Source: Helopsaltes ochotensis
Lineage: Eukaryota > Chordata > Aves > Passeriformes > Locustellidae
NCBI GenBank assembly: GCA_013400155.1
Contig: VXBM01001090.1
Coordinates: forward strand, 186,001 to 250,000
DNA length: 64,000 bases
Direction of reading: 5' to 3'
Shown piece after piece: positions 1-15,000 of this stretch. How positions within the stretch are numbered: position 1 is the stretch's first letter; every line of letters begins with the position of its first letter. The notes beneath the pieces were generated by a model. That model saw nothing but the letters and a program-made list of their open reading frames with translations, did no database searches and was not told the origin of the DNA. Position numbers and translations under genes: made by a program.

Positions 1-2926
1 ACACCAATTGATTAGTGGGTTGAACAAAAGATGGCAAGATGAGGAAGGCAGGGCTTGGGGAAAAGAGTGATGAAGCCTAATGCATTTTTACGCTACTTTT
101 AAAATTTGCTGTCAAATGAGAAATGTATATCATAACTTAAGAAAAGTATTTCCTTATGTACAAATTGCAAATATAATACTTTTGTGAATCGAGTATCCTG
201 TTTCAGTATAATAGCTCTTCATTTGCAGGTAGATCCTTAATATATACAGCATTTAAAGATGAACAACAGTGAATAATACAGGTAAATACTGTGTAGTGGG
301 CTGTTTTTCTTATTTGAGTACTTTAGTGCAGTTAAATAATTTTGTCATCTATCTAGGCATATGATTTTGAATTAATGTCTACATATTTGCCCTTTGCTGA
401 ACTCCTACAAGATTTTATTATTCAGAGTAATAGGTGAATGTTTTATGTTTTAAGCTGTTTAAAGTATAAATCTGCTGAAAATCAAACCCACCTGTCTCAA
501 ACAAGCAAACAAGACACCTTAACCTCCCTATGAAACCAAATAAAAATATCAGGAAGGTAAAGGGTTTACTGAAGAAAAAGGATAGAATGGTCTGCTCTTG
601 ATTAATTGCAAGCAAATAATAAGAAGAAAGGAAGGATGTCCTAACAGCCTTTTGGTTTCACAAATTACATTTTAAGCATGAACAACTCTATTGATCTTTT
701 TTTTGAGGCACAAATTGTGAACAGTCACTTAATAGTATCGCTAGGGTGAATGAGTCGTATTGGATTAAGTAATGGTAATATCCCATTGCACTTTTTTTTT
801 GTTCAGTGCTCAGTTTTTATTTTGTCTTGTCTTTCATTTTACCTTGTTACAGTCCTTATTCAGTAATCTATCCACATTTGATAAAGATGTTAATCCTGAG
901 TTAAATTTATGCCCTGCAGAGATGTCATGTGCTTCTAAACATCAGGTGAGAATGATGAAGATTTTGGATTTTTAAAATTCTAGTAGAATAACCCAGTTTG
1001 GTAGGCTAAAGCCAGGGTGAATTAAAAGATGTGGCATATCTCTGAACTTATTGAGGTAGGATGTTTTAATAGAAAACTGCAACAAAATATTTCATGTAAA
1101 CCATATAAATAATTTAACATTGTTTTAATACATGAAGTAACAAGCAATATGCTTTACCATGACAGGCTGATCTTTAGGATCATGGGAGGAGGCAGCTAGT
1201 AGTGATAGGGCATCAGGCTCTTGATGAATGTTTACTGTGGATCCAAAAAGGACACTGTGAAGCTGGGGCTGGTGGAAAGTATCTCCTTGCAGAGGCCATT
1301 GTACATTATCATGTATCATGTTTCTTCAGTATAGGTGCAATGAGTAACTCAAAGGAATACATCACTGTACTACGCTGCATCCTCCTGGGTTAATGTTGAG
1401 AGGGCATTCTTAATCTTCTCAATTCTTTATACTCTTGGAGAAGATAACAGTGAAAGCCTAATGTTAATTTATATTTCTTTAACCCAATACAAAACGAATT
1501 AACATACTATTTATGAATCACTTAGGGAGTGTATTTGGAATCATGCTTGACCTGTGGGTTTCCAAAAATGAAATATGTAACTAGTAGCTTACAATAGGTT
1601 AAGATTTGCTCCATTTTTTAAAAGTAGGAATCACTTCATCTCTTATCTCTAACACTGTTACTGGTTCACTATATTCCTAGTCCTTGTTGTATAAGTTTTG
1701 ACAAGACTAAAGCTGACTTTTTAGTTTTGTGGAAGAATTAAATTAAGAGCTTTCTCATTGGTGGATTGTTAGGCTAATACACAGTCACATCAGTTGTAGT
1801 GAAGTCCTGGATGGTGAGCTTCAGTTGGAGTGTTAGAAGCCAAAATCAGAAAACCACAAATAGATTGGTTTGGGTTTGGATTTTTGGGGATGATGAAAAC
1901 CATGACTGTGATTTGGTGTACACTGTGAGTGAAATATGAAGGGTAAATGTGTACTCCTAAGGGCATTTAGGACCATGCTTCTGCTAAGAAAGGTGGGTTT
2001 TTCTTCCTGTCAGGATCAGTACTTGTGCTGCCTCCCTTTCATTGGTCTTAGTGTTTGTGGAGCTGTCTGGTAGGTCACATCAGCTCACTGAGGAGTTGAA
2101 GCTAACTCAAAAATAAATTTTCTGAAATGGGATGAGATGGTTAGAATGTGTCATCTAAGTATATTTGTGGGTGTTTGTGTTATTTAAAGGCTTCCATAAA
2201 ATCAGTCTGGTGATGGTTAAGGATTTCTTAGATGAAAATCAAAGTTGGAAATGGTATGGAGCTGAATAAGATGAAGAATGGTTTAGAGGTGGGGTAGAGA
2301 CCCCCAAAGACTTCTGCTGGGGTTTTTTTTCTCAGTTTTAGGCTTGAGGCCTGCAGTTCCTGGCCTTGGTAGCATAAAGGTGCTGTCATGTTTTGCCTAG
2401 TGTTACCCTTTATTTGCACTTGTGCATAGCTGGTAGCCACAAACAGTATAGGGAGTGTCTGGTAAGTGGTGTGTTTTCAGGGGATCCTGGAGGGGGGAGT
2501 TTTACAAACGGCAGTTTCACCTCCTTCAGTGTCAGAACTGATTATAGCAGTCCTGTAGATGTGCTACATGGCAGATCCTTCTGAGATGACTGTAGTGTAG
2601 GTGATAATCCTGATTTTTCATTCATACCAGTATTTCAGTGTAGTTTACTGCATGTCTTTACAAGTATTTGCTCCAACTCTGCGGGGTATAGAAAAATGAG
2701 TGCTGTGTTAGGACTTCTTTTTATTCATGTTTGGCTACTGTGTTGGTTAATAATTAATAAAACATAACAAGATAAAGGGTTAAGTAAAACAGCATTAAGC
2801 TTTGTAAACTTCCTTGACCTGTTCCTCTTTCCTATTAATCCATTCTTGCCTTTGTCAATATATCTGTATATGGCTAATGAGATGTACTGTAACGCATCTG
2901 TTGTAAATCACTGTCTTTTGCTTTAG
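1..2926 (+). other. FAM135A: FAM135A 5' intron (right-hand part)
   Basis: AT-rich non-coding sequence ending in the acceptor before the first visible exon. That exon starts one base into a codon, so an upstream coding exon with the initiator ATG must exist. I looked for a segment encoding the conserved FAM135A start and found none, so it probably lies left of base 1. No recognisable repeats or RNA genes were seen here. Confidence 0.75.
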
Positions 2927-3006
2927 CTTTTACCAGATTCGTGCGTCTATGAAAATTCCTCCAAGAATTCCACACATACTAGAAGCTAGTTTGTTACATG
3001 GAACTG
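2927..3006 (+). CDS. FAM135A: FAM135A coding exon (first in window)
   Basis: The acceptor is ctttag and the donor is g|gtaagt. It translates as FYQIRASMKIPPRIPHILEA and on, the conserved N-terminal segment of FAM135 proteins. It begins with the last base of a glycine codon. Confidence 0.93.
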
Positions 3007-6000
3007 GTAAGTGCAAAAAATTTTCAGTAAATTAGGTCATTATCTTGCCTTACTAATTGAGGGATTACACTTTTTGTCGTATATTTTTATAACAAATACA
3101 CAAGTATTTTTAATTTTGTTACTAACACAATGCAAATATATCATGTTCTTAACAATGAGACTTAAAAGTTGATTACAGAATTTCTGTTACTATTTTTCAT
3201 CTGCTGATTGCCTCTGCTGCTAGCAAAGCATGGTGATTCCTTTATATTAGTGTCTTCTGGGTTTTTCCACTGATCTTTTCAGTCTTCTCCATGTTTCAGG
3301 CTAAGATGACCAAGGACAGATCTAAGTAGATACATGAAAGCAGTAGGGAATTTCAGATGCAGACTCTTACACAGATGAATAAGCCCATTCTTCTTCTGAA
3401 AAAAATATTCTGAAAGGATGCAGTTTTCAAACTTGCTCTGTTGTTCTCTAGTGGTAGACTTGAAAATTGGTTTAACAGATTTAACAGAATTCCCTTACAT
3501 TTTTTCTTTTTTAAACCTGTAATTCATTTTTAATTTCTATGTCCAGGCAAACTAAATCCAGCGAAATCTGTTAGGGCTCCCCTAATTCTATGTAGGCCAT
3601 ACATCAGCAGAGTGTAAAAATGTGAAAAGCAAAAAATTAATTAAAATTTAAAATGTTTGTGGAATTATGGGAATTTTGAAGAAGAAAAATGTAATACAGG
3701 CTGAGAAAATGTGATAGGATGTTACCAAAACCTGAATTTTTGAGGCTATTTTGAAAGTACCTCTGAGTACAGCAACAATAAATTCAGTAGATACTGAATT
3801 TTGGTCAAGCTTCCTAAATATTTCTTGGATTTGTGTGAGATAAGTGAATGGTTCTGATGAGCCAAGATTACTCCACTTCAAAGGCATAGTTTAATGCAGT
3901 TTAGAGAATTTGGGTCATTAGTAAAGCACTCTTTGTGATAAATGACACTTAATAATATGATTGATATTACTGGGAAAAAGGAGTTTCCATTTCATGGTAT
4001 ATTTTTGAAAGGTCTTAGGTTATTTTTTCAGAAAGCTGCAGTCTTGTTAGTAAATTTGACATATTGCGTTAGCTCCTCTTACTTGTTACTAGACGTAAAG
4101 GGTATAAACATAAGACTGCAATTTGGTGTGGGTTTAGATCAGCAGTTCTAACAGAAAAAAAGCCAGCCCTAGTCCCCCTTAGCCACTCTGTGTTATCTTC
4201 GTATTGCTCTGTGTGTTGTTGACACAAGTGTCTGATTTGGTCTGGGAACTCAACTGGGGAACTTACTCAGCTTACGAGCAGCCTTTTTACAAAAAAACGC
4301 AAACTCCTTCAAACCCCACAACTAGGCCCCTTTATAGACCAATTTCTCAGTTTAGATTTTCAGGTAGTTACTGATAATGTTTGCCCTGCAACAAAGCAGG
4401 AGGAAGGGTACAAGCTGGTCAGTGAAAGGGGGTTGGTTTGTCCTTCTTATGGACATCATAAGTGCTAGGTTTTGTGCAGAACCTCTGCTTTCCATTTCCA
4501 TTTAGCCACTTGCTTGATTTAGCAGAGCTGGATGCTGTGAGCTCACATGCAACCCTCCTGCTCCAGGAGGAGGAATAGCTGATAGCAATTCCTGAGACTG
4601 CTGTTGTGCGTAGAAAATAGCTGCTATTGGTCTCAGCATAGAGTAGCACTGTCCTGATTCACTGGGTGAAAATGGTGCTTGTTAACCACAGTGGAGGCTG
4701 GTCAGGATCCCACAGCTCCTACTCCTGAGAGCGGTGTCCTGTATTGATCAGGTGCTTCTTTCTGTACTTTTCTCTCTCTTCAGTCTTTCTCATGCTTGCC
4801 TATTCTAAATCCTATTAGCTTTGTCATGTCATGCTTTTCCCACTCCTCTCCAAGTCATTTTGTCTACTTCTAGCTTTACCTGGACTCTGCACAAGTCACC
4901 CACAGTTTCCTTATTTTAGCTGTTTTTCCCTCTCTCACAGACCATTTGTTTGATCTCTCTTCTGCTTTTATCTCCCCGAGTCAAATACATAATCTTAAGT
5001 CTTTCCTCTTTTTCCTGTTCGCTTGCATCTCCTTTCACCCCTTGCCCAGCCCTTCATGCAGTCATTCATTAATTTAAATAAGTTTTTTTTCCCGTTTCTG
5101 TTTCCCACATTCTTCAGTAGCTCACTAGACCTGCTTGGGACCCAGCATGAGTGTCATTACAGATATGATAAGGCAATTGACTCACTTTAGTCTTGCGAAG
5201 GTCTTTTATTATTCTTGTAATTTGAAAGAACATATAGTTGTGCTGTAGAAAATGAAAAGAAAAACATATGTATTTTTAGCCTTTATGAGGTTGTTTCAGG
5301 TTTGAGGATGTTCTGAATTCCTCCTTCTTTCAAAAATCCATGGCTGGTTTTCAGAGAAAAAAAAGGGGAGGAAAAAACAGCAAAGGCAGAGTAGGAAGGA
5401 ATGAGGTGTCTGGTTTTATGATGCAAGAGTAAATTATCTTGTAAAATACAAATTAATAAATATATAAACCAATATATCTAATAAAAATAAAATCGAGTAA
5501 ATTTATATGCAAGAGCAATAACCATGTAAGAGTAAATACGTCATTTATATGCAAGAGTAAAAAAATCCCACCGTTTTTTCTCCCCTCTTGTAGAAACAGC
5601 CGTTTGTGTGGTTAGAAGCTTAGGAATAGTCAGTGCATCATTGATTTAAAAAACAGCAGTTCTGCCTTGAAGATCTCACATTTGTGAGACCTTGCTCCCC
5701 ATGTGGAAGTGGCTCAGCCTGTTCCTGACTCAGCTTTTCCTCTGCAGCTCCTCTCCCTTTTCTGGGGGTGCTGGTTTGCGTTACACTGAAGTCAGCAGAA
5801 CTGGGGGCTGTAACTCAGGGTTGGACTCTGCAAAGGAAGTGGGACCTCAGCCATTTGTCTCCATTACTTCTTTTGTTTCAGGCCAGGAGTGGGAGATCCC
5901 TTTTGCTGATGCTGTGCAGTTATATCAGATTATGTGCCAAGTGAAACCATACCTGCTCTGCCCTTCAGCTGTAACAAATGACACAGATAGATGTAAGCTG

Positions 6001-9000
6001 AAAGTGGCATTATACATAGGGGAATTAAACTGTAACGATTCAGCCTTTGTAAGCATTTTGTCCAGGACACCAAACTGATGATATGTAGGAAAACATTTCA
6101 GCAAACCCCAGTATTTGTGCATTTCTGAAGAGAAGTTGAATTAAGATGTTACTAAGAGTGAGAATGTTTGCCAAGGGCAGTAATAGAGGCCCCAAAGCTG
6201 TAGACTGCAAACTGCAGATTTTTTTTTCCTCTTGTGGATTCCTTTGAAGTAATTTATTAAGAAGAATCAAAAGAATTTAAAAAAATCTTTTGCACCCTCA
6301 TTTAGATGATTTCTAAGATATTTTTGTCATGGTAGATACTGATGTTTTTGAGCCATTTTTTAAGAGGAGCTATAAGTGTCAGTATTTCTGTTGCTTCTGT
6401 TCTTTCAAGTTCCAACTTCTTTTAGGTTTTTTTCGGAGGATAGTACCCATCATGATACTTCAATCCTTTGCTATTACGATAAATATTTGCTCAATGACTG
6501 TTTTAAATCCTTCCCTTTCTCATTTCGTCTGCAAGTCTTTTAACTCTTTTTTTTCAGCAAAAGATTCCCCAACCACTTATCACACTTTTGAGAACTCTTT
6601 TTGATGAGTAGCCTTGGATTGAAAGCAGAAGTGTCATATTGCATGTGCAATGCCAGGTTCAGGTGATAAGCTCTGAATTTGCTTGGCCTGAATAGGATGC
6701 AACGATCTCTAAAGAAAGAAAAAATTACCTTTGTTCTTGATTAATTCAGTGGAGTGGTATATGTCATTTAACCTCCTTGCCTCATCTGTATGTAATTTTG
6801 TTTTCAGTGTGGTTAAAACCTTCAAATTAACATGAATGCTAGATGAAACAATACAGAATTCATGGGGTTTTATTACAATTGCCTAGAATGTCTTCAGTTT
6901 GTAACAAAGTAAAAATTCTTCAGAATTTACATTAAAAACAAATTATATTAAAAGTATTGACAGTGTTTCTTTGAAACAAAGTGTACCCCTTCAAACTTCA
7001 TCCGTTGCTGGCTGAAGAGAAAACCACTTACATTACTGATGTTGTTACAGTTTTAATAGTGATCATGAAACTGATGGAAATTACAGTTCCACTTATTAGC
7101 CGCTCTGAGTTTTCCAGTTATATTAATACTTGTTTCTCTCTTCAGGTGCAACAGATCTTGCCTTTCCTGCTTCAGTCCATGACAATATAGTTTGCAGTAA
7201 AACATTTCAGATTCTTTACAAAAATGAGGAAGTTTCTGTGAATGATGTGATGATTTTCAAAATAAAAATGCTGATAGATGAGAGGAAGGTAATCTGCTGT
7301 TTAAATTTACTATATTCAGATAATTTAGGCTTCATTAGGTACAGTTTGAATTAGTACAAATAAGGGACCTGAAAGAATTCATACTTCTACAATTTCTTTG
7401 TAGATTGAGGAGTCGCTTAATGAAACGAATTTTCTGCTAACATTAGATTTACACTTCACGGATACAGACTACTCGTAAGTTTAAATATAGAAATTTTTTT
7501 TAAAGCAAGAATATATGTTACCTCTTCAATCTCTTTAATCTCTATTATTTATATGTATAGTGTGTTCACTTTAGACATAAATGATGATAAAAACAAAATC
7601 CAGTGCTGAGGTCTCTTAAGATTTCATAACTGGTTTGTCTCATTCTAATTTTTTTTCCCCTGGGGGAGATGCCGTTGTGTTCCAAAGTATGGATTTATGC
7701 TAAATTGCTATTTGTGTCAGTTATTAATAACTTGCACTTTAAATATGATTTTTCTAATTGTATGTTGTTCTGTTAATTTCTCTTTAGACCAGATGACCTG
7801 AGCACACTACAGCCAATAAGTAGCCGAACTTTAAAGTTGCACTTTAACCTACACCAGGGCCTTCATCATTATGTCAATGTTATGTTTGATTACTTCCACC
7901 TTTCCGTCATATCGGTTATAGTCCATGCATCCTTGGTTGCTCTGCATCAGCCATTGATAAGGTAATCTTTGCTAATAAAATGCAAATAAATTATTGAATG
8001 TCCAAATGGAAATGTTATAAAACCAGAATAATTAGGAAGGAGTTAAATATATGGACAGTATTATTTTCTATGATGATTTTGGAATTCAGGGCCCAGAGGG
8101 AGGAGAAACTTTTTGTTTTTAAAATTATCTGAAACAAATTTTGAGGGCTTATTTTAATTAGAAATAAAAGTGTGTAGTGTAGAAGAGAGAGAATGCCCAA
8201 GGCCAGAGAAGTGGAGGAATGTATAAATATCTATATTTATATGAATAAATATTTATGAATTTTTTCAATCAGGAAGATCTTCTGCACACGGTACACAGTG
8301 ACTGAAATAACTGCTGTTAATACAAATAGGGTGCCTTCTGTTAATTATCTGCACAGTTTTCAGTTACTACTGGAATGGCAGTGGTATCTGCAAATGATAC
8401 ATTTACCATTTTATTCAGTTAATGGAACTTGAGAATTTACTTTTTGCTTTGGCTAATTTTTGCTGGACCGTTTTTATTTCATCTGCTTGTGTTACCCTTT
8501 GCAATCTCTGTTTACTTTGCATCTCTGTGTGAAAAAGGGCTGTACAGTCAGTTACACATATGAAGTATTCTTTGCACACCTTTTTCTTAGCATATCCATC
8601 TTCTTCTTCTTTCCTTTCTTTAAATGCTACTGCCCTCAAGTTTGCTCATGTTCAAGTCCAGCCTGTGCCATAACTGCCCAGACCTTTAGCTTGAGGTATT
8701 CCCACTCCTTTGTGCCTGTCTTCACATCAGGAAAAGCACTATCTCTGCATGCGTTGGACAGCTGTTCTGTGCTGTGGGGCTGTGCTGGTTTGGAGGATTA
8801 AGCTGGCTTTCGTGGGGTTTTTGTCCTTTTTTTTAACCTTGCAAGTTGGTTTGAATTGTTTTGGGCATGGTTATATAGTAAATGAACTAACACATCTGAA
8901 GAGATGACACAGCCTTATTTGTGAGAGAAAAAAGTACTGAGAAGGTGGGAATTGTTGTTGAAGACATAATCTGATAAATGTACTTAAATGAACTTTTCAA

Positions 9001-12000
9001 TGCACTTAAAGTAGCATCATGTATGTAAAATGTGCGTGATCACACTGTCCCACAAATGAAATTCAGGCATTTAACCGATATACATCATTTGTTGTCAGAA
9101 AAGAAAACAGGTCTTGATACTAATTTTTAGTCAGAAACATATTTGTCCCTACTGACCTTTTAAAAAAATTTGTGGTGAATCTGAGGGATTTTCTATGTAT
9201 TTTTCCTCAGTTTCTGGCTTTTCAAGTGATGCTAAAACAATGCTATTTAATGTAAACCTCAGCTTGATATGGTTTGTGTAAGGAGATACTGAAACAAAAC
9301 AGCAACCTCTATGCTGCTTTTGTTACTTTGCGAGTAGGGGGTTGCTGGTGTCCACAAAATTATTTTAAGTATTCAAGTTGTCCTTTAAATCAGCTTATGA
9401 CTGGGGAGAGGAAGAAACTTTAAAATTTACAGTGTTTTGTTTCAGCTGAGCTCCCTCATGTAGCAAATTATTGATGGTTGCTGTATCCATATCTGGCTCA
9501 CTTTTCTGGAACACCTGTTTCTGAAAAACCTGAGAATTGAAGATGTTGTTCTTTTGTCCTTTGGGCTTTCATTGGTGACAGTTTGGATCATGCTGACATT
9601 ACTGGCACCTCTTCCTTTCCTAGGGGTTGTCACTTTTTGAGTGTTCCCTTCTTCTGAGTAGCATTCAGATTCACCTTCTCTTGGGAGCAACCAGTTTTAA
9701 CACTTCCCTTGAAAGAGAGAAGATAATTCCACTTGGGTATGGCCCTGGACTCCTGTATAATCTATGCTTTTCTTTAACCTGTAATTGCTTATTTCTGCCT
9801 GTTATCTAATAGTCCCCACTTTCTGCATTCATTCATTTTTCATTCATCTTTCCTAGTTGTTATCACTACTGTTGCAGGATGCTCTGTTATTCCAGGAGTT
9901 CAGGACAGAATCTCCTCCTCAGCAGGCAGAGGTCAGGCATCCTTTAGGAAAACAGCAATGTCAGTTTGTGTAACAGCTTTCAACTTCCTTCTACTGCTTC
10001 ACTTTTAAGAGGTTAAGTTCTCACAGCAAAATCCACAGATAATGAATGCTTCATACCTGTTACATTTTAAAATTTATCTTTCAGGCTTCAACTTTCAGGA
10101 ATATTGTTTAAATTAATTGAAGTTTGCATTGGAAGTAAGGAGGAACAGTATGTTCAGATTATCAGTTCATTTGTGCTTTTTGCAGTTTTCCTCGCCCAGT
10201 GAAGAATACGTGGTTGAACAGGAATGCACCAGCACAAAACAGGGACTCTGTGATTCCTTCTCTTGAAAGTGTGGTCTTTGGCAATAACTACACAAAACAG
10301 TTATCAGCAGACGTAAGAATATATATCAGTTTAAGATTTTATTTGTATTCTATTAGGAGTGTGAATTTTGTCTTTTCTGCAGGAATATTATTTGATAAAG
10401 AATGAACTTTGTTAGAGTTGTTTTGGGGTGGCATGTGAAATTGGAAGTGAGAAAAATTGTTCCAAAAGGCTATGTAACCTGCTTCAGGAATGTACATATG
10501 GGAAGCTTACAATATTAGGTGTTTGACCTCCTTTTTTAATGTCTAGCAATCCATTGAAAAAATCACAAAAATGTGGATCAAGTTTGTGAAAAGGGGTAAT
10601 TGCTTATCTTTTTAGATTTAGTGTTTAGCATTCTGCAAACACTTCATTTATTATACAGAATTAATATGTGCCTTTTCTGCTTTATTCTAGGGTTGCAGTT
10701 TTGTTGTTTCAGAGGCTTTCCTCAGCCATGCTTATAATTTCCACTATACACTTTGTGCCACTTTGCTGCTTGCTTTCAAAGGGTTACATAGATATTTCAT
10801 TACAATAACCAAGGATCTCCCCTCTTCCCACCGAATTGAACTGGGTATGTTCAATTTCATAAAATGTTTGCTTTACAATTACTTTCTTGTGAATGTTTGT
10901 TAAGACCTTTTCTAGACTAAACAGTCATTGGTGGCATATCTCTTATATCTAAAATAATTTTTCTTAAACTGATCTGAAATTTAATAACTGAAAAGAAACA
11001 AAGAAACAAGTAGTATCACATCTTTAATAAAATAAGGAGATAACAGTCCTAATCTATGAAAATACGTTTTTTCTTCTTGGTCTTGATTTGTGCTCATATT
11101 TCAAATTACTCTGTTTAGTGATGAGAAAGTTAGAGAAGCTCTTAATCCAAGTAGCACACTGCACTTCTTTGTTTGTTGTTAGGAAACATTGCATATTTGT
11201 ACAAAAATCTAAATTCTGTAAGCTTTGAGAAGAATATTTCACTGAAAACTTACATGAAAAAAGACCCACAAGAAAAAATTGCTGCTGGCTTAGTTTGTAG
11301 TTTAACTTTTTAAACACACTTAGTTGCCATGAAGACTTCTAGCTAACCACATGTTATAAAAGTAACTGCAAAAGTATTACATGTGATGTGTGGAAATGTA
11401 CATGTACATTCCTTTTCTGTAGAATGAAGATATATTAGAGAGATTAACCTTGATTTGGGAACTAGAAAAGTGGTGGAAGTAAGAAAGGAAAATACATTGG
11501 CATTGTAAACAATGAGTTAGACTTTTTCCTCAGCAAGCATATACTCTTTTAAAATCATGTTCAATTAAAGAAAAAAAAAAGTCAGTTGGCATTTATATGG
11601 ATTGTAGACAATGCTTACTGATTTTTGTATTGTTAAATTTTACCGGTGTCAAAACTAAGCACAGTGAAACACTAATGTTGGTAATTCAGATATTTTAGAA
11701 TATTTTAGAAAGGTATTTTGAAAATGTGATGTGGTCAGTTAGTGATTCAAAGAAAGAACGTTTCACTTCTGTATTACAAAATACAAAGCTATTTTTGGTG
11801 GAAAAAATTTCAGGGAGCATATTAAAAAACTGTCCATAGAAAAATACTAGAAACTGGGTATTTTCTTTGTAGAAACAAAAATGCTGCTACAGTTACTGCT
11901 ACATTTTTCTGTCAGTTATCTTAATTTTGATACAGAGGGAAGCACCTTGTTAAAGGAGTGGCTCAACTCTTAGTTTTCCTTTTAAGGTCAAAATTTACTT

Positions 12001-15000
12001 TTTCCCAAATCACAGAATCAGAGGGTCATTTAGGTGGGAAAAGACCTGTAAAGATGATGAAGTCCAAGAACTAACCCAGCAACACCATGTTCACCACTAA
12101 ACCGCATCTCCCAAGTGTCCCGTCCACTTGCCTTTGGAAGGCTTCCAGGGTTGGTGACTCCACCTCTTCCCTGGGCAGGCTGTTCCAATGCCTGACCACC
12201 CTTTCAAGGAAGATTTTTTTTCTATTACCCAATATAAGCCCTGTCTAGTACAACTTGAGACCATTTCCTCTTGCTGTGTCACTTGTTACCTGGGAGAAGA
12301 GGTGACCCCCACCTGGCTACACCCTCCTTGCAGGCAGTTCTAGGAGAGCAGTAAGATCTCCCCTGAGCCTCCTTTTCTCCAGGTTGAAGAACCCCAGCTC
12401 CCTTTGCCACTCCTCACAGGAGTTGTGCTCCTGACCCTTCACCAGCCTTGCCGTTCTCTGGATTTGCTTTACCAGCTCAATTTATTGAGTTTGGTGGCAC
12501 TTTTGTTGTTCTGAGGATAGGCTTAGACTAAATCTTGATACTTAAATGTTTCAGATATGATCCTCAGTTCTCCTAAAACATTCCTTCAAAAAATATATGT
12601 AATAGAAAAGCCGCCATTGAGTTGCATACTGGCAATGCAATGTCAGGTTGTATCTTTCAACCACAATGAAGTCAGCAAAACCACTCACAAGCTTCAGTGG
12701 AACTTGAATCAGACCTTTCCTCATCTATATGGGTAATTTAGCTTACCTTTAGGAATGTAGTTTTGAACAGAAATGCTCACAATAAATATCTGAAGAGAAA
12801 AATACAACTTAGATTTACCATTCATTGTACATATATTACTGACAGTTTGTTTCCTGTGGGTTTAATTTTTTATTTTTATTTTTTAAGTCTCTGCTAGAAT
12901 TACTTGGGTTTTGCATATTTATAAATATCTTTCTCATTTATTTCAGTTATTTTGTTTATACATTGATTGGGATAATTGATATAATAAAAAGTACTAATCA
13001 TGTAAACTTATAATTATTACTCACATTTTGCTCATGTAAAATAATACCTACCATTAACGCTAATGTTTCTAAAATCTATCAGCAGTTAACAAGAAAAGCT
13101 GTTTCTGTAATGTCTATAAAGAAATTGAGACTCACTGGAATTCACAAAGTACACAATTGTAATTTGTGCTTTTTTTTTAATTTTTAAAGTAAATGAACTT
13201 CTTTTGTAGTGGATATTTTATCTGTGAAGTTTAAATGGGTATTGCAGAAGAGAATAACCAGTCCTGTTTAAACTTCAGAATCATCACTTTTTTGTTTAAG
13301 ATAAAATAATTCTCTTTAATTTTGTTTCTTCTGTTTGCTTTGCTATTGCTCTGTCATATAATTTTAACACAAGGCACTGATTTTGCAGAAGCATGTGAAG
13401 ACAACTGTTGGGCTCAATAATTGTTATTGAGCATTTAAATATTACTGGTTTCAGGAAATAAAAAACCGCTACCTTAATGTGTATCACAAGAGAGAACTTA
13501 ATCTAGAACCTACACTAAAATGATATTTTCATGTACTGATCTAACTGCACTAATTGCTAGGCTAGCAATAAGCTCTTTTACTAACTTTAAGGCAAATAAT
13601 AAATCACAGGTGGAAAAAGGAGTGTAGTAACTAGTCATGTGTGTACAATCCCTGTAACTAGCCAAGGCCAGCATGCAGGTCCTTTATGAACGCCTTCTCA
13701 GAAGAAAATATCCACGAACCCAGAGATTCGCCTACCTAGGTATGTTTCCAAAGCAGGTGATATAATCCCTCAGATTTTTATTGATACTATAAATATTATA
13801 TTCTTATTAATAATATAAAATGTTTCTCCATATGGTGAAAAAAACCCGATTTCAATATTCAGCCATAGCAAACAAATGTTGAACTCTGAAGTCTGCAGAA
13901 TTGAGCTACAAAATTTTAGGCTGAGTATTGATGATAAAATGAGACATCATTGCTGTTTTTTGATTGTGTTGTTCTACTTTACTAAACAAAAATGAGTAAA
14001 AATTCAGTCAGTCATCAACATTTAAAACATAGCTTAAAATTATAGCTTCATTTAACGTAACACAGACTCATGATTTTTAGATAATTAAAGATAATTAATA
14101 CCTTTTCTTTCTAAGAAGTCTTTCAGATTCCTTCTGGTATCTCAAGACTTAATTCTTCCAAACACTACACAAGGCATTATGAGTGCTTAGGGTGCATTTG
14201 TCCATATCTACATGGGCCAGTCCTCCCTCTGGAGAGTGTCAGTGTGGGCTTGATGCTGGACAAAAGATTACAGTGCTGTTTAGGCACGAGGAAGTTGGGA
14301 AAAGGATATAATGGCAGTTCAGTCTCATAGCAGGTCCCCAGCTTAATCATCTGTAAGTGTGTTTTGGTTTTATTATAAAAAGGAAACCAAACTGGTTTTT
14401 AGCAGGGCCAGCAAAATTGCATCAGATGTTTGCTGGGTTAACATTATTGCTATAGAATGTAAGTGCTTTATTTTCTTTTTGTGTTGTGTTAGCTCTATTC
14501 TGTTTTCTCTTTTTTAATACTGAGATATTAATATAGTTTGAGGTTTTCCATAATGATTTCAGAGTTGTAAATCTTGTTCATCAAGCGTATTCTCAATTGA
14601 AGTGTGACACACAAATAATCAGTATGGTGTCATAAGTAAAACATTTAATTTTTTCACTAATGACAAAATTTGTCTGGCCATACCAAAACTAGTATTATTA
14701 ACTAGCTTAAATTATTTTCACACATTTTCATAAAAATTAGCATGAAGTATTGTTTAGCAAAAGGTATTATGTAGTTTCTTTAAACAGCTTTTGTAAACTT
14801 TTTTATGAGAACATCATACATTTCTGCAATTTGCCTTTTTTCGCAGAAATTTGAGTTCTGTGAGTAATTTGCATGGCATTAAGTTCAAACCTAAGCACTG
14901 ATGAACGCTGTTAGTTGAAAATCAGTATATACTTACAAGTATAGATGGCATAATAAAAAAAAATAGAAGTTGAGTATACACACTGTTGCTGTTCTGTAAA

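Noticed and set aside
920..945. Possible 26-base exon (ctgcag before, cag|gtgaga after)
   Set aside because: The splice sites look good, but its length and content match no FAM135A exon. It does not encode the missing N terminus. A non-coding 5' exon cannot be excluded.
5692..6078. 128-codon + strand frame with a signal-peptide-like start
   Set aside because: It lies inside a FAM135A intron, has no recognisable family and no splice or polyadenylation context. The hydrophobic start is probably chance.
12097..12282. 61-codon minus-strand frame
   Set aside because: It is part of a truncated CR1 element.
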